64,000 bases of DNA from Maridesulfovibrio sp. (lineage in GTDB: Bacteria > Desulfobacterota > Desulfovibrionia > Desulfovibrionales > Desulfovibrionaceae), in contig NZ_OY763931.1 of the NCBI RefSeq assembly GCF_963667685.1, positions 372,001-436,000 of the forward strand. Direction: 5' to 3'. The translations under genes were made by a program, and so were the position numbers. The number at the start of each line of letters is the position of its first letter. Position 1 is the first letter of the stretch. Below are positions 9,246 to 18,260 of the stretch, in pieces. The notes beneath the pieces are model-generated. The model was not told the origin of the DNA and ran no database searches. It saw only the letters and a program-made list of their open reading frames with translations.

Positions 9246-9322
9246 TGGCGGGGCAGGAAGGATTCGAACCCTCGGCCAACGGCTTAGAAGGCCGTTGCTC
9301 TATCCAACTGAGCTACTGCCCC
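9246..9322 (-). tRNA. tRNA-Arg (TCT)
   Basis: A 77-nt cloverleaf. The acceptor stem GGGGCAG pairs with CTGCCCC, with discriminator G and encoded CCA. The D arm is GCTC-AGTTGGATA-GAGC, the anticodon loop is CTTCTAA (anticodon UCU), and the T arm contains GGTTCGAATCC. A promoter and a terminator flank it on the minus strand. Confidence 0.97.
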
Positions 9323-9334
9323 GCGAGAGATGCA

Positions 9335-9363
9335 TATGTATACAAACCGAACTTGGCGGTCAA
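9335..9363 (-). promoter_or_regulatory. Promoter of tRNA-Arg
   Basis: On the minus strand TTGACC is followed 17 bases later by TACATA, ending 12 bases before the tRNA. It lies just in front of the divergent folC start. Confidence 0.75.
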
Positions 9364-9370
9364 GAAAAAA

Positions 9371-10597
9371 ATGAAAAAAGTTTTAAAATTTAAAAATTTT
9401 GTTGAATTTAGCAGTTATCTGGACAGTCTGGGGCTTTTTCATATGGATATGACCCTTGGCAGGATGGAAGAATTTGTCCGCAACTGGGGCGGCAGGGAAA
9501 GTTTTCCTGCAATCCATGTTGTCGGGACAAACGGGAAAGGATCGACTTCTTCATATCTGACATCAATCGCATGCGAATATGGTCTTAAAGTCGGGACATA
9601 TACCTCGCCTCATTTTGTTACTCCCCGTGAGCGGATTACTATCAACGGTTCCATGCTCTCTGAAGAAGAGTGGTGCGCACTGGCAAATCAAGTGATGGAA
9701 ATTGCGCCTGATGCCGGACTGACATATTTTGAGTTGCTGACCTGCATGGCGCTGGCAGCTTTTAAAAACAACGGTGTTGATCTGGCGGTCATGGAAGCAG
9801 GACTCGGCGGGCGGTTTGACGCGACCAATACTATTGATCCCGGCCTGACCGTATTCACCCCCATTGGGTTGGACCATGAGAAAGTGCTTGGTTCCACAAT
9901 TGAGCTCATCGCAGCGGACAAGGCAGATGCAATGCGTAAAAACGGCATTGCCATCACAGCAGGGCAGGCTCTTGAAGCGGAAGAAGTTCTCAGAAAACGT
10001 GCAGGTGAACTGGGTTGCCGACTTCATTCTATTGATGAATCGGGCAGGGTTGCGGACCTCACCCCGACTTTGGCCGGGGAGCACCAGAAAGAAAATGCGC
10101 AGCTTGCGGCGAGCGCGTGGCGGTTGTTTTGCGAAAAGGCTGATGTCAGATTTGATGAAGAAAAGGTCCGGACCGGGGTAGCTAAAGGGTTTATCGCCGG
10201 AAGGTTGCAGATTGTTAATGCCGGGCGGACGTTCATACTTGATGGCGCGCACAACACCCATGCTTTCGATGCTCTGGAAGCCGGACTTCAAAGCTCGGGA
10301 CTTAAGCCGGATACGATCATTTTTGCCTGCATGAAGGACAAGACTCTTGGTCCGGTCAGGGACGCTCTCTTTCGGTTGACAGACGGTTCAGTTATTGCCT
10401 GCGGGATTAAAGATAATGAACGGGCATATCCATTTAAGGATCTGGCTGCGGTACTTGGTGAGCGGGCAAAAGCGGCCGAAGATATTGACGAAGCACTGGC
10501 AATGCTTAATTCTGGAGATAGAACAGTTCTAATTTGCGGGTCCTTGTATTTGCTGGCAGCTTTTTATACAAGATATCCAGAATTTTTGGAAAAGTAG
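9371..10597 (+). CDS. folC: Folylpolyglutamate synthase / dihydrofolate synthase
   Basis: This 408-residue Mur-ligase-type enzyme adds glutamate to dihydropteroate and folates using ATP. It shows the P-loop GTNGKGS (52-58), the folate/metal segment TSPHFVTPRERI, GLGGRFDATN and LDGAHN. The ATG at 9371 was chosen because the longer open frame (from 9245) runs antisense through the tRNA-Arg gene and cannot be coding there. The ribosome site is weak. The gene overlaps nothing, and selA follows 65 bases downstream across a short repeat, suggesting co-transcription. Typical length for the family. Confidence 0.93.
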   Translation: MKKVLKFKNFVEFSSYLDSLGLFHMDMTLGRMEEFVRNWGGRESFPAIHVVGTNGKGSTSSYLTSIACEYGLKVGTYTSPHFVTPRERITINGSMLSEEEWCALANQVMEIAPDAGLTYFELLTCMALAAFKNNGVDLAVMEAGLGGRFDATNTIDPGLTVFTPIGLDHEKVLGSTIELIAADKADAMRKNGIAITAGQALEAEEVLRKRAGELGCRLHSIDESGRVADLTPTLAGEHQKENAQLAASAWRLFCEKADVRFDEEKVRTGVAKGFIAGRLQIVNAGRTFILDGAHNTHAFDALEAGLQSSGLKPDTIIFACMKDKTLGPVRDALFRLTDGSVIACGIKDNERAYPFKDLAAVLGERAKAAEDIDEALAMLNSGDRTVLICGSLYLLAAFYTRYPEFLEK

Positions 10598-10619
10598 ATT
10601 TTATAGCAATTGCAAATAA

Positions 10620-10661
10620 GGCCCGTTACGCTGTTTTGCGAAAGGGTCGCCGGAGGCATTT
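10620..10661 (+). repeat. Interspersed palindromic repeat, partial copy
   Basis: TTTTGCGAAAG followed by TCGCCGGAGGCATT matches the right half of the fuller copies at 12079-12147 and 13551-13617. The GGAGG inside it is the ribosome binding site of selA. Confidence 0.6.
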
Positions 10662-10662
10662 T

Positions 10663-12066
10663 TTGTCTAATCTTTTTAAATATCTACCCTCGGTAGATTC
10701 CGTGCTTACCCGTCTTGAAGAAGAAGGTGTTATTGACGGATTGCCGCGGACCCTTTCCCGTGATCTGGTTAACGGTTTTCTTGATGTCTGCCGAGAGGAG
10801 ATCAAGGGCGGTATTATTACCGAAGAAAAACAGCTTTCCCCTGAAACCCTTTTCCCGCGCCTGACCTGTCATGTGCGGGCCGGGGCAAAGCCGCATTTCC
10901 GGCGTGTGCTCAACGGGACCGGGGTGGTTGTGCATACCAATCTCGGCCGTTCTTTACTGGCGGAAAGTGCTGTGCAGGCTGTGACTGAGGCTTGCGCCTG
11001 CTATTCCAACCTTGAGTTCGATCTCAATACCGGGGAGCGTGGCAGCCGGTACAGCCATGTGGAAAAGCTGATCTGCGAGATTACCGGTGCTGAATCTGCT
11101 CTGGTGGTTAATAATAACGCATCTGCGGTGCTGATTACCCTTGAGACCCTTGCCAAAGGGCGTGAGGCGATTGTTTCACGTGGGCAGTTGGTCGAGATCG
11201 GCGGCTCATTCCGTATTCCGGATGTGATGACCAAGAGCGGGGCTTTCCTGCGCGAGGTCGGAGCCACCAATCGGACCCATCTGCATGACTATGAAAATGC
11301 CATCAATGAGGAAACCGCGCTACTCATGAAGGTGCACACCTCCAACTTCCGGGTGATCGGTTTCACCAAGGAAGTTTCCGGTGGAGAGCTTGCCGGGCTA
11401 GGCCGCAAACACGGTCTTCCGGTCTATGAAGACCTCGGTAGCGGTAACCTGACCAACTTTTCCGGTTTAGGATTGATGCGCGAACCCACAGTGCAGGAAG
11501 TTGTGGCTGAAGATGTAGACGTTGTCTCCTTTTCCGGCGACAAGGTCCTCGGTGGACCGCAGGCCGGGATCATTGTCGGTAAAAAGAAATTCATCGACAT
11601 GATCAAGAAGAATCCGCTTAACCGTGCTGTGCGGATCGATAAAATGACTCTGGCCGCTCTTGAAGCGACCTTGCGTCTCTATCTTGATCCTGAAACAGCC
11701 AAGCGGGAAGTCCCTACTGTGCGTATGATCACCGAGAATCCCGAAAACCTGAAAAAGCAGGCTCAGGCACTTGCGCGTACATTGCGCCGCGAGCTTGGAG
11801 AGTCTGCAACAATAGCTGTGCGCGAGGGTGTTTCCCGTGTCGGTGGCGGGGCATTCCCGGAACAGGATTTAAAGACTTTTCTGGTAACTATAGTACCAAA
11901 TATTAAAGTGACGGTTGAAGAACTTAAAGAAAATCTTCTTTCGACTGAACCTCCTTTGGTCGGGCGCATCGAAGAAGATTCATACTGCCTTGATCCGCGC
12001 ACTTTGAGTCGTGCAGAACATAAACTTTGTGCAGACGCAATCTCTCAAGTTTTAAACATAAACTAA
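10663..12066 (+). CDS. selA: L-seryl-tRNA(Sec) selenium transferase
   Basis: SelA converts Ser-tRNA(Sec) to Sec-tRNA(Sec) with selenophosphate; it uses PLP and works as a large ring-shaped oligomer. The TTG at 10663 gives 467 residues (E. coli SelA is 463) and sits seven bases after GGAGG; the longer frame back to 10534 overlaps folC. The start SNLFKYLPSVD matches the family. The PLP lysine is K294 in SFSGDKVLGGPQAG, where the E. coli enzyme uses K295. It is followed by the M18 aminopeptidase and then selB. The selC tRNA gene and selD are not in the window. Confidence 0.95.
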   Translation: MSNLFKYLPSVDSVLTRLEEEGVIDGLPRTLSRDLVNGFLDVCREEIKGGIITEEKQLSPETLFPRLTCHVRAGAKPHFRRVLNGTGVVVHTNLGRSLLAESAVQAVTEACACYSNLEFDLNTGERGSRYSHVEKLICEITGAESALVVNNNASAVLITLETLAKGREAIVSRGQLVEIGGSFRIPDVMTKSGAFLREVGATNRTHLHDYENAINEETALLMKVHTSNFRVIGFTKEVSGGELAGLGRKHGLPVYEDLGSGNLTNFSGLGLMREPTVQEVVAEDVDVVSFSGDKVLGGPQAGIIVGKKKFIDMIKKNPLNRAVRIDKMTLAALEATLRLYLDPETAKREVPTVRMITENPENLKKQAQALARTLRRELGESATIAVREGVSRVGGGAFPEQDLKTFLVTIVPNIKVTVEELKENLLSTEPPLVGRIEEDSYCLDPRTLSRAEHKLCADAISQVLNIN

Positions 12067-12078
12067 TATTAAATTGGC

Positions 12079-12147
12079 GAAGCCCTGATAAAAGGTTTTG
12101 GGATTCTTAAACCCTTTTGCAAAATGGTTTAAGCCGCCGGAGGCAAT
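12079..12147 (+). repeat. Interspersed palindromic repeat
   Basis: The intergenic segment contains CCCTTTTGCAAAATGG and ends GCCGCCGGAGGCAATC. It shares the TTTTGC core and the CCGCCGGAGGCAT arm with the copies before selA and selB. Its GGAGG is the ribosome site of the aminopeptidase gene. Confidence 0.65.
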
Positions 12148-12150
12148 CAG

Positions 12151-13545
12151 ATGAATAAATCGCTTGAACATGATCCGAAGAGTTGCTGGGAAATTTTTAA
12201 AGACGAAGAACACCAGCAGGGCATGGACGATCTCGCTGCCCGTTACATTGATTTTTTGACCCGCTGCAAGACTGAGCGTGAGACTATCAAATACGTTGAA
12301 GACCGTCTTCGTGAGGCCGGATTCGAAGATTATCTCGGTGCTGACCAGTGCTTCCGCTCTTTTCGCGACAAGACAATTTTTATCGCCCGCAAAGGCAAGA
12401 ACCCGCTTTCCCAGGGGTTCCGTCTGGTCGGTGCTCATGCCGATACTCCGCGTATCGATTTCAAACAGCACCCGCTGTATGAAGATCTGGGCATGTCCAT
12501 GGCTAAGACTCATTACTACGGCGGTATCCGCAAATATCAGTGGCTGGCGCGTCCTTTGTCTTTGCACGGCGTAGTTGTCAAAGCGGATGGAACCAAAGTC
12601 GATGTTGTGATCGGAGAGGATACAGATGATCCGGTCCTTTCCATCCTCGATCTTTTGCCGCACCTTGCATACAAGCAGGTTACCAAGAATGTTACGGATG
12701 CTTTTGAGGCTGAAAAGCTGAATATTCTCATGGGTCATTCCATGTCTTTTTCTAACGATGAAGATGGTGAGGCCGGTGAGGAGAAGAATGGCAAGCCTTC
12801 CGTGAAGCGCAAGGTTTTGGAACTGCTTAATGAAAAATATGATATCGTTGAAGAAGACCTTTTCAGTGCTGAAATGCATATTGTTCCGGCTGGTCCTGCC
12901 CGTTATGTAGGTCTGGATAAGTCTGTTGTCGGCGGTTACGGTCAGGATGACCGTTCCTGCGTTTTTCTCGCTTTGGAAGCATTCCTCAATGCACCCGAGC
13001 CTGAGCATGCGCAGATTGTTCTTTTTTACGACAAGGAAGAAATCGGTTCCGAAGGTTCCACAGGGGCTAAGTCACTCTTTTTTGAATACTGCCTCGAAGA
13101 CCTCATCGAAGCATGGGAACCAAATGCCAAGATGTCTCGTGTGATGATGGCCGGTAAGGCTCTTTCCACTGACGTGCATGCGGCAATTGATCCGGACTAT
13201 CAGGATGTGCACGAGAAGCTGAACTCCGCTTATCTCGGTTACGGACCCTGCTTCTGCAAATTTACCGGACACCGCGGCAAGGTCGGGGCCAACGACGCCC
13301 ACCCCGAATTCGTGGCATGGCTGCGTAATATTCTTAATGAGGCCGGAGCACCGTGGCAGATGGCAGAACTCGGCAAGGTCGATCTCGGCGGCGGCGGAAC
13401 CGTTGCTAAATTCCTCGCCCTTTATGGCATGGATGTTATTGATTTCGGACCCCCGGTACTGTCCATGCACAGCCCGTTCGAATTGACCAGTAAGGCTGAC
13501 CTCTATGCAACAGAGTTGGCATTTCGTACTTTCTTAAAGAATTAG
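12151..13545 (+). CDS. M18 family aminopeptidase
   Basis: This 464-residue cytosolic zinc exopeptidase of the aspartyl-aminopeptidase (M18) family releases N-terminal residues from peptides. Two-metal motifs are visible: GAHADTPRIDFK (about 92-103, metal His and Asp), GQDDRSC (bridging Asp), and YDKEEIGSEGSTGA (catalytic and metal Glu). A late HSPFE-like segment (SMHSPFE) carries the final His. The length fits the family's M18 probable aminopeptidase 1 group. GGAGG from the intergenic repeat lies eight bases before the ATG. It is embedded between selA and selB with no known link to selenium metabolism. Confidence 0.9.
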   Translation: MNKSLEHDPKSCWEIFKDEEHQQGMDDLAARYIDFLTRCKTERETIKYVEDRLREAGFEDYLGADQCFRSFRDKTIFIARKGKNPLSQGFRLVGAHADTPRIDFKQHPLYEDLGMSMAKTHYYGGIRKYQWLARPLSLHGVVVKADGTKVDVVIGEDTDDPVLSILDLLPHLAYKQVTKNVTDAFEAEKLNILMGHSMSFSNDEDGEAGEEKNGKPSVKRKVLELLNEKYDIVEEDLFSAEMHIVPAGPARYVGLDKSVVGGYGQDDRSCVFLALEAFLNAPEPEHAQIVLFYDKEEIGSEGSTGAKSLFFEYCLEDLIEAWEPNAKMSRVMMAGKALSTDVHAAIDPDYQDVHEKLNSAYLGYGPCFCKFTGHRGKVGANDAHPEFVAWLRNILNEAGAPWQMAELGKVDLGGGGTVAKFLALYGMDVIDFGPPVLSMHSPFELTSKADLYATELAFRTFLKN

Positions 13546-13550
13546 ATGAT

Positions 13551-13617
13551 GATGCCTCCGGTGGCTGGGGAAGGTAAACTTTTGCAGAAAGTTTTAAGGC
13601 CCACCGCCGGGGGCATT
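13551..13617 (+). repeat. Interspersed palindromic repeat, full copy
   Basis: This is the most complete copy. The left arm GATGCCTCCGGTGG pairs imperfectly with the right arm CCACCGCCGGGGGCAT, and an inner hairpin is AACTTT-TGCAG-AAAGTT. The right half resembles the copies in front of selA and the aminopeptidase gene. Confidence 0.7.
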
Positions 13618-13637
13618 TCAACAAGGAGCATATATAA

Positions 13638-15545
13638 ATGCCAGTAGTTATGGGTACTGCGGGTCATATTGACCACGGTAAGACCAGTTTAATCAAAGCC
13701 CTGACAGGCACGGACTGCGACCGTCTGGCCGAGGAAAAAAAGCGCGGCATTACTATTGAACTTGGTTTTGCCAGTCTTGATCTGGACGGTAATGAGCAGT
13801 TGAGCATTATTGACGTGCCGGGCCATGAGAAATTCGTTAAGAACATGGTTGCCGGGGCCGCTGGCATTGATTTCGTATTGCTGGTTATCGCTGCTGATGA
13901 AGGGGTAATGCCCCAGACCCGTGAACATCTGGAAATATGTACCCTGCTGGGCATTGAAAAGGGATTTGTGGTCCTGACCAAGGCGGACACCGTGGATGAG
14001 GAATGGATGGAAATGGTCAAGGAAGATGTGCGTGAATTCCTCGCGCCGAGTTTTCTGGCCGAAGCTCCTATCCATGCCGTATCTTCGCATACCGGGCAGG
14101 GGCTTGATGAGCTGCGCTCCGAAATATCCAAGTTTATGAAAGGATTTTCGCCGAAGCGCAGAACCGACCTTGCGCGTCTGCCCGTTGACCGTGTTTTCAC
14201 CATGAAAGGACACGGTACTGTTGTTACCGGGACTTTGATTTCCGGACAGCTTTCCGTTGGCGACGATGTGGTGCTTTATCCGAAAATGACCGTGACGAAA
14301 GTGCGCAGTCTGCAATCGCACGGTTCAAGCGTGGAGACTGCCCCGGCAGGGCGCCGGACCGCGATCAACCTGCATGGTCTTGAGGTCGAAGATATAGAGC
14401 GGGGGGAAGTGCTTGGCCGTCCGGGAACACTTTTTCCTTCCACCGTATGGGATGTGGAGCTGACCTGCCTCCCGTCTTCCCCGAAAAGCTTGAAACACCG
14501 TAAGGAAGTCCATTTCCACCACGGCTCTAAAGAAGTCATGGCCAAGGTATATTTTCTGGACCGTGAAAAGTTGGAAAAAGGTGAGAGCGCCGTCTGTCAG
14601 ATACGTTTTGATAAACCCATGACCGGGGTTTACGGCGACCGGGTTGTTCTGCGATCTTTTTCGCCGCTGCGCACAATTGCCGGGGGGAGCATTATCAACC
14701 CGCTGGGCCGGAAGGTGAAACGTTTTTCCGACGATGTAAAGCGTTTGGAATCGTTGATTTCTGCCGACCCAGAAGAGCTGGTGCTTACTCAGTTGGAACT
14801 TGCAGGCAGGGCGGGGCTGACTTTTCAGGAGCTTTCCATCCTGAGCAATGTTGCCTCCAAGCCGCTGGAAAAGATTCTTCAGACCATGGGCGGCCAGCAG
14901 AAAGTGTTCCTGTATGATAAAGAAACACGCAGCTATGTTTCCGGGGTTCACTATGAGAATCTTGTTCAGGGTCTGATCAGCCATCTTGAGGAATTTCATA
15001 AGAAACAACCGATGAAGTCTGGTGTGACGCGGGGTGAGATAGGTTCAACTTACGGTAAGGGATTGCCGGATAAGCTTTTCCATTCCATGGTAGAGCGTCT
15101 GCTCAAGAAGAATGAAATAGTGTCCGCGCAGGAGATTCTGCATCTGCCCGGGCATAAAGTTTCACTTGCGTTGGATGAGCAGAAATTGCGGGACACTTTG
15201 CTGGAAACTTACGAGAAAGGCGGTCTGACCCCTCCCAACCTTAAAGATGTGCTTGATCCTTTAAAACTTACTTTTAAGGAGGCATCCCAGGTTTACAGGC
15301 TCCTGCAGGATGAGGGGATTCTGGTCAGGATCAAGGATGATATGTATTTCGCCAAGTCCGCTGTTGATGGTCTGCAAAGAACTCTGGAAGGGTATTTCGC
15401 TGAAAATGAAGAACTTGGGCCGCAGGATTTCAAAACACTGGTCGGCCTGTCTCGGAAGTTCTCCATTCCATTGCTTGAATATATGGATAAGGAGAAAATT
15501 ACCATTCGCGTTGGTGATAAGCGCAGGTTGCGTAAGCAGAACTAA
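13638..15545 (+). CDS. selB: Selenocysteine-specific elongation factor
   Basis: This 635-residue GTPase delivers Sec-tRNA(Sec) to the ribosome at UGA codons followed by a SECIS hairpin. G motifs: GHIDHGKT (9-16), DVPGHE (59-64) and TKAD (114-117). Two beta-barrel domains follow, then C-terminal winged-helix repeats (about 370-635) that bind the SECIS RNA. The length is normal for bacterial SelB. AAGGAG lies upstream of the ATG. With selA it shows the cell makes selenoproteins. A terminator follows 11 bases after the stop. Confidence 0.96.
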   Translation: MPVVMGTAGHIDHGKTSLIKALTGTDCDRLAEEKKRGITIELGFASLDLDGNEQLSIIDVPGHEKFVKNMVAGAAGIDFVLLVIAADEGVMPQTREHLEICTLLGIEKGFVVLTKADTVDEEWMEMVKEDVREFLAPSFLAEAPIHAVSSHTGQGLDELRSEISKFMKGFSPKRRTDLARLPVDRVFTMKGHGTVVTGTLISGQLSVGDDVVLYPKMTVTKVRSLQSHGSSVETAPAGRRTAINLHGLEVEDIERGEVLGRPGTLFPSTVWDVELTCLPSSPKSLKHRKEVHFHHGSKEVMAKVYFLDREKLEKGESAVCQIRFDKPMTGVYGDRVVLRSFSPLRTIAGGSIINPLGRKVKRFSDDVKRLESLISADPEELVLTQLELAGRAGLTFQELSILSNVASKPLEKILQTMGGQQKVFLYDKETRSYVSGVHYENLVQGLISHLEEFHKKQPMKSGVTRGEIGSTYGKGLPDKLFHSMVERLLKKNEIVSAQEILHLPGHKVSLALDEQKLRDTLLETYEKGGLTPPNLKDVLDPLKLTFKEASQVYRLLQDEGILVRIKDDMYFAKSAVDGLQRTLEGYFAENEELGPQDFKTLVGLSRKFSIPLLEYMDKEKITIRVGDKRRLRKQN

Positions 15546-15554
15546 GCTGAGTAT

Positions 15555-15591
15555 TTAAAAGGCCCGGATTCAATAGAATACGGGCCTTTGC
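15555..15591 (+). terminator. selB terminator, first of two near-identical copies
   Basis: GGCCCG pairs with CGGGCC around a loop. The 35-base segment 15555-15589 is repeated at 16181-16215 with two mismatches, and the first 20 bases (TTAAAAGGCCCGGATTCAAT) are identical. The pair brackets the toxin-antitoxin genes. Confidence 0.85.
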
Positions 15592-15867
15592 CTACTTCAG
15601 CATTTGCATCCGTTCATGTAAGAAACGGATAATTTCAACGCGGTTGTTTTTAATACGGTAGACACAAATGTATGGAAGTTTGGGGATAATTAATTCTCGT
15701 GTCCCAGCTACGGTTCCATCACGACCTAATTGCGGAAAAGAGTCCAGAGATTCAGTTGATTTTCTGATTTGTGCGGCGATATGAGAGACAATCCCGGGGT
15801 TTTCTCGTTTAATGTATTCAAATTGAGTTTGTAGGTCCTTTTGGGCAGGCTTGGTCCAGCGGGGCAT
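15592..15867 (-). CDS. ParE/RelE-superfamily toxin
   Basis: A 91-residue protein with the ParE-type fold signature. It has an N-terminal helix pair (WTKPAQKDLQTQFEYIKREN), SLDSFPQLGRDGTVAGTREL in the middle and a C-terminal beta strand set ending VYRIKNNRVEIIRFLHERM. ParE toxins poison gyrase and RelE relatives cleave mRNA; this sequence looks closer to ParE. Its ATG overlaps the stop of the antitoxin gene by one base (TAATG), so translation is coupled. The toxin is second in the operon, the usual order for this family. Confidence 0.88.
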   Translation of the reverse strand: MPRWTKPAQKDLQTQFEYIKRENPGIVSHIAAQIRKSTESLDSFPQLGRDGTVAGTRELIIPKLPYICVYRIKNNRVEIIRFLHERMQMLK

Positions 15868-16103
15868 TATCCACCGAACCTGTTGAAGAGGTCATTGATT
15901 TCCTGGTCGGTTGCGAATTCGCCTTTATCGGCTGCTTCCAAGCCTGCCTGCACCTGTTCTGTAAACCATTTCTGATATTCTATGAAATCTTTGATTGCTT
16001 TATTTAACACCCAGTTGCGGCTTCGGCCCATATCTTTAGCGATTTCATCAAGACTGGAAAGGGTTTCCGGATCGGTTCTAAAACTAGTACTTGATTGTGG
16101 CAT
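15867..16103 (-). CDS. RHH/CopG-type antitoxin
   Basis: This 78-residue protein has an N-terminal ribbon-helix-helix DNA-binding segment: STSFRTDPETLSSLDEIAKD, then GRSRNWVLNKAIKDF (about 4-45). The C-terminal half is acidic and likely wraps the toxin. It should neutralise the ParE-like protein and repress the operon. GAGGTGA provides the ribosome site. An inverted repeat (TGTAGTCA ... TGACTACA) lies 30 bases upstream and is a probable operator. Confidence 0.88.
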   Translation of the reverse strand: MPQSSTSFRTDPETLSSLDEIAKDMGRSRNWVLNKAIKDFIEYQKWFTEQVQAGLEAADKGEFATDQEINDLFNRFGG

Positions 16104-16132
16104 GATTCACCTCAAATATACTTGATATCGTT

Positions 16133-16161
16133 TGTAGTCACTTTGAATGATAATGACTACA
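16133..16161 (-). promoter_or_regulatory. Inverted repeat, candidate antitoxin operator
   Basis: TGTAGTCA (16133-16140) and TGACTACA (16154-16161) form an inverted repeat with a 13-base spacer upstream of the antitoxin start. RHH antitoxins usually bind such sites to repress their own operon. Confidence 0.55.
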
Positions 16162-16180
16162 GTGTCTGAAAGCAAGAGAA

Positions 16181-16217
16181 TTAAAAGGCCCGGATTCAAT
16201 TGAATCCGGGCCTTTTT
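16181..16217 (-). terminator. sulP terminator, second copy
   Basis: AAAAGGCCCGGATTCAAT pairs perfectly with ATTGAATCCGGGCCTTTT. It works in either direction and lies five bases after the sulP stop codon. It is a near duplicate of the selB terminator. Confidence 0.9.
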
Positions 16218-16221
16218 GTGC

Positions 16222-17937
16222 CTAAGCATGTGTGGTATTTTGTGCCGTAGGTGTACATTGTGGATATGGTGAGTCGGTGTGGAGAACTGTCTTTGCTACG
16301 GCAGTGGAAAAATCCGGGAAGATGTTTTCCGGACCTACCAGTTTATCTGTTCCAAGTCGGCTCATAATTTTTTCGATCCGTGGATGTACGCCGGAGAGAA
16401 CTATTTTTATGTTCTGGGTGTGCGCTCTGCGGATAACAGTCTCAAGGGCTTCTATTCCGGTCGCATCCATAGTTGGTACGTTACGCATGCAGAGAACTAT
16501 TACTTCCGGTTTTTTGCGGGTAAAGCTCATTACATCCACAAATCTTTGGGCCATGCCGAAAAACATGGGACCGTTGATTTCGTAGACAACAACTTTTTCG
16601 TTGCCGTTTTTACGGTTTATGATTTCTTCGCGTGGCAGGCCGGTATCAAGGCTGTGTATGTCGGTAAGTTGGCTCATCCGTTTCATGAACAGCATGGCAG
16701 CCATAACTACTCCAACTTCTACAGCGACTGTCAAATCTACGAAAACGGTCAGCAATAAGGCAATAAGCATAACCAGAGAATCAGATTTCGGTGCGAAGAG
16801 CAGCCTTTTGATGCGATGAAATTCGCTCATGTCCCATGCTACCAGTATGAGGACTCCTGCAAGTCCGGCTAAGGGAATCATGGATGCCAGCGGTGCGCAG
16901 ACTTTAATAAATAAAACTAATGTCAATGTATGGATTATCCCGGCCAGCGGAGAGTGCGCACCAGAGCGGATATTGGTTGCAGTGCGCGCGATAGCTCCTG
17001 TGGCGGGCAATCCGCCAAAAATAGCCGAGCCAATATTTGCCAGTCCCTGGGCAATGAGTTCATTGGATGAATTGTGGCGGTCGCCGCTCATGCCATCGGC
17101 AACGGTTGCGCTAAGTAGGGATTCAATTCCGGCTAGAATGGCAATAGTAAGTGCTTCGGGGATTAGTGCTTTGATTTGGGACAGGCTTATCCCGGCAAAA
17201 GAAACAGGATCAGGAAGTACAGTGGGGATGCCACCGAATCTGCTGCCGATGGTTTCTGTATGTAACCCTAATGCCCATGTGATTATACTTGCCAAAGCTA
17301 TACCAACGAAAGGAGCAGGGATACGGGGAATGAATCTTCTGACCAGCAGCATTGAAATAACAGTCAGCAATCCAAGACCTAAAGTTGTCGGATCGGCTGA
17401 GGGCAGTGCTTGGGCACAGGCTTTAATCCGGGGCAGAAAGTCAGACGGAAGGTGAGCAATATTCAGGCCGCAAAAATCTTTGATCTGGGTAGAAAATATC
17501 AGGATGCCGATGCCGGAGGTAAAACCGGTCGTTACCGGATAAGGTATGTATTGCAGCAGCTTGCCAAGACCTAATGTTCCCATAGCTAAAAGCATTATCC
17601 CGGCCATGAGAGTTGCTATTATCAACCCGTCATAGCCGTGGCGGCTGATAATCCCGGAAATGATAATGACGAATGCCCCGGTAGGACCACCTATCTGAAA
17701 GCGGGTTCCGCCAAATCCGGAAATAATGAATCCGGCTATGATGGCGGTGAAAAGTCCTGTGGCGGGGCTGGCACCGGAAGCAATCGCAAAAGCCATGGCC
17801 AGCGGCAGGGCGACGATGCCTACAGTGATGCCGGCGGCGACATCCCTTCTTATTGTAGCTGGGGAGCAGCCGGATTTAATGTATTTGAAGCTGGCCGGGA
17901 TGAAGCGGTTGAACTTTGAAAAGACGCAAGTGTCCAT
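16222..17937 (-). CDS. SulP family anion transporter with STAS domain
   Basis: A 571-residue inner-membrane protein of the SLC26/SulP family, which carries sulfate, bicarbonate or other anions. The N-terminal two-thirds hold about 10-14 membrane helices with the family signature ALPLAMAFAIASGASPATGL and FGGTRFQIGGPTGAF. The C-terminal STAS domain (about 440-550) contains VVYEINGPMFFGMA and VPTMDATGIEAL. AGGAGG precedes the ATG. It has no operon partner. In a sulfate reducer sulfate is the obvious candidate substrate, but bicarbonate cannot be excluded. Confidence 0.9.
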   Translation of the reverse strand: MDTCVFSKFNRFIPASFKYIKSGCSPATIRRDVAAGITVGIVALPLAMAFAIASGASPATGLFTAIIAGFIISGFGGTRFQIGGPTGAFVIIISGIISRHGYDGLIIATLMAGIMLLAMGTLGLGKLLQYIPYPVTTGFTSGIGILIFSTQIKDFCGLNIAHLPSDFLPRIKACAQALPSADPTTLGLGLLTVISMLLVRRFIPRIPAPFVGIALASIITWALGLHTETIGSRFGGIPTVLPDPVSFAGISLSQIKALIPEALTIAILAGIESLLSATVADGMSGDRHNSSNELIAQGLANIGSAIFGGLPATGAIARTATNIRSGAHSPLAGIIHTLTLVLFIKVCAPLASMIPLAGLAGVLILVAWDMSEFHRIKRLLFAPKSDSLVMLIALLLTVFVDLTVAVEVGVVMAAMLFMKRMSQLTDIHSLDTGLPREEIINRKNGNEKVVVYEINGPMFFGMAQRFVDVMSFTRKKPEVIVLCMRNVPTMDATGIEALETVIRRAHTQNIKIVLSGVHPRIEKIMSRLGTDKLVGPENIFPDFSTAVAKTVLHTDSPYPQCTPTAQNTTHA

Positions 17938-18260
17938 TGAGAAACCTCCTGATTTTTGGTGGTATCTCCGTGGGGCTCAGTCGGTGGTCATATTTGTTGG
18001 AAATTATTGGCCGGTGGCTGGGTCGCGCGCGGAAAGAGCGTTCTGATAATGCTGCCGTTGCTATATGTCAATGGAGTTTTTGAAAATGTTTTGTGTCTTT
18101 ATTCACAAATGGACTGAGGTGCCTGATTTTATATGTGGATAAATTTGCAGTCTGTGAAAGTTTTACTCCGGGCCTTTTATGTATTGAGCTGGTCGCTAAT
18201 ATCCACAAGTGCTATAATAAGGATGTCCTGTATAATATTTAACCTGACGGGAGATGGCAG
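17938..18260. other. Divergent intergenic region
   Basis: A 323-base gap between divergent sulP (minus) and a secreted-protein gene (plus). It must hold both promoters. No repeat, RNA or hairpin stands out. Confidence 0.4.

Noticed and set aside
9245-9370. N-terminal extension of folC from 9245
   Set aside because: The extra 42 codons run antisense through tRNA-Arg and its promoter. FolC family length fits the start at 9371.
9142-9393. Plus-strand frame reading through the tRNA-Arg antisense (IRTLGQRLRRPLLYPTELLPR type)
   Set aside because: This is the well-known false protein made by translating the antisense of a tRNA gene. The tRNA is clear, and the frame has no other support.
10534-10662. 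N-terminal extension of selA from 10534
   Set aside because: It overlaps folC in another frame. The TTG at 10663 has GGAGG and gives the family's usual N-terminus.
12052-13008. Minus-strand frame of 318 codons opposite the M18 aminopeptidase
   Set aside because: Antisense shadow of a clearly coding gene. The selB and folC shadows were left out for the same reason.
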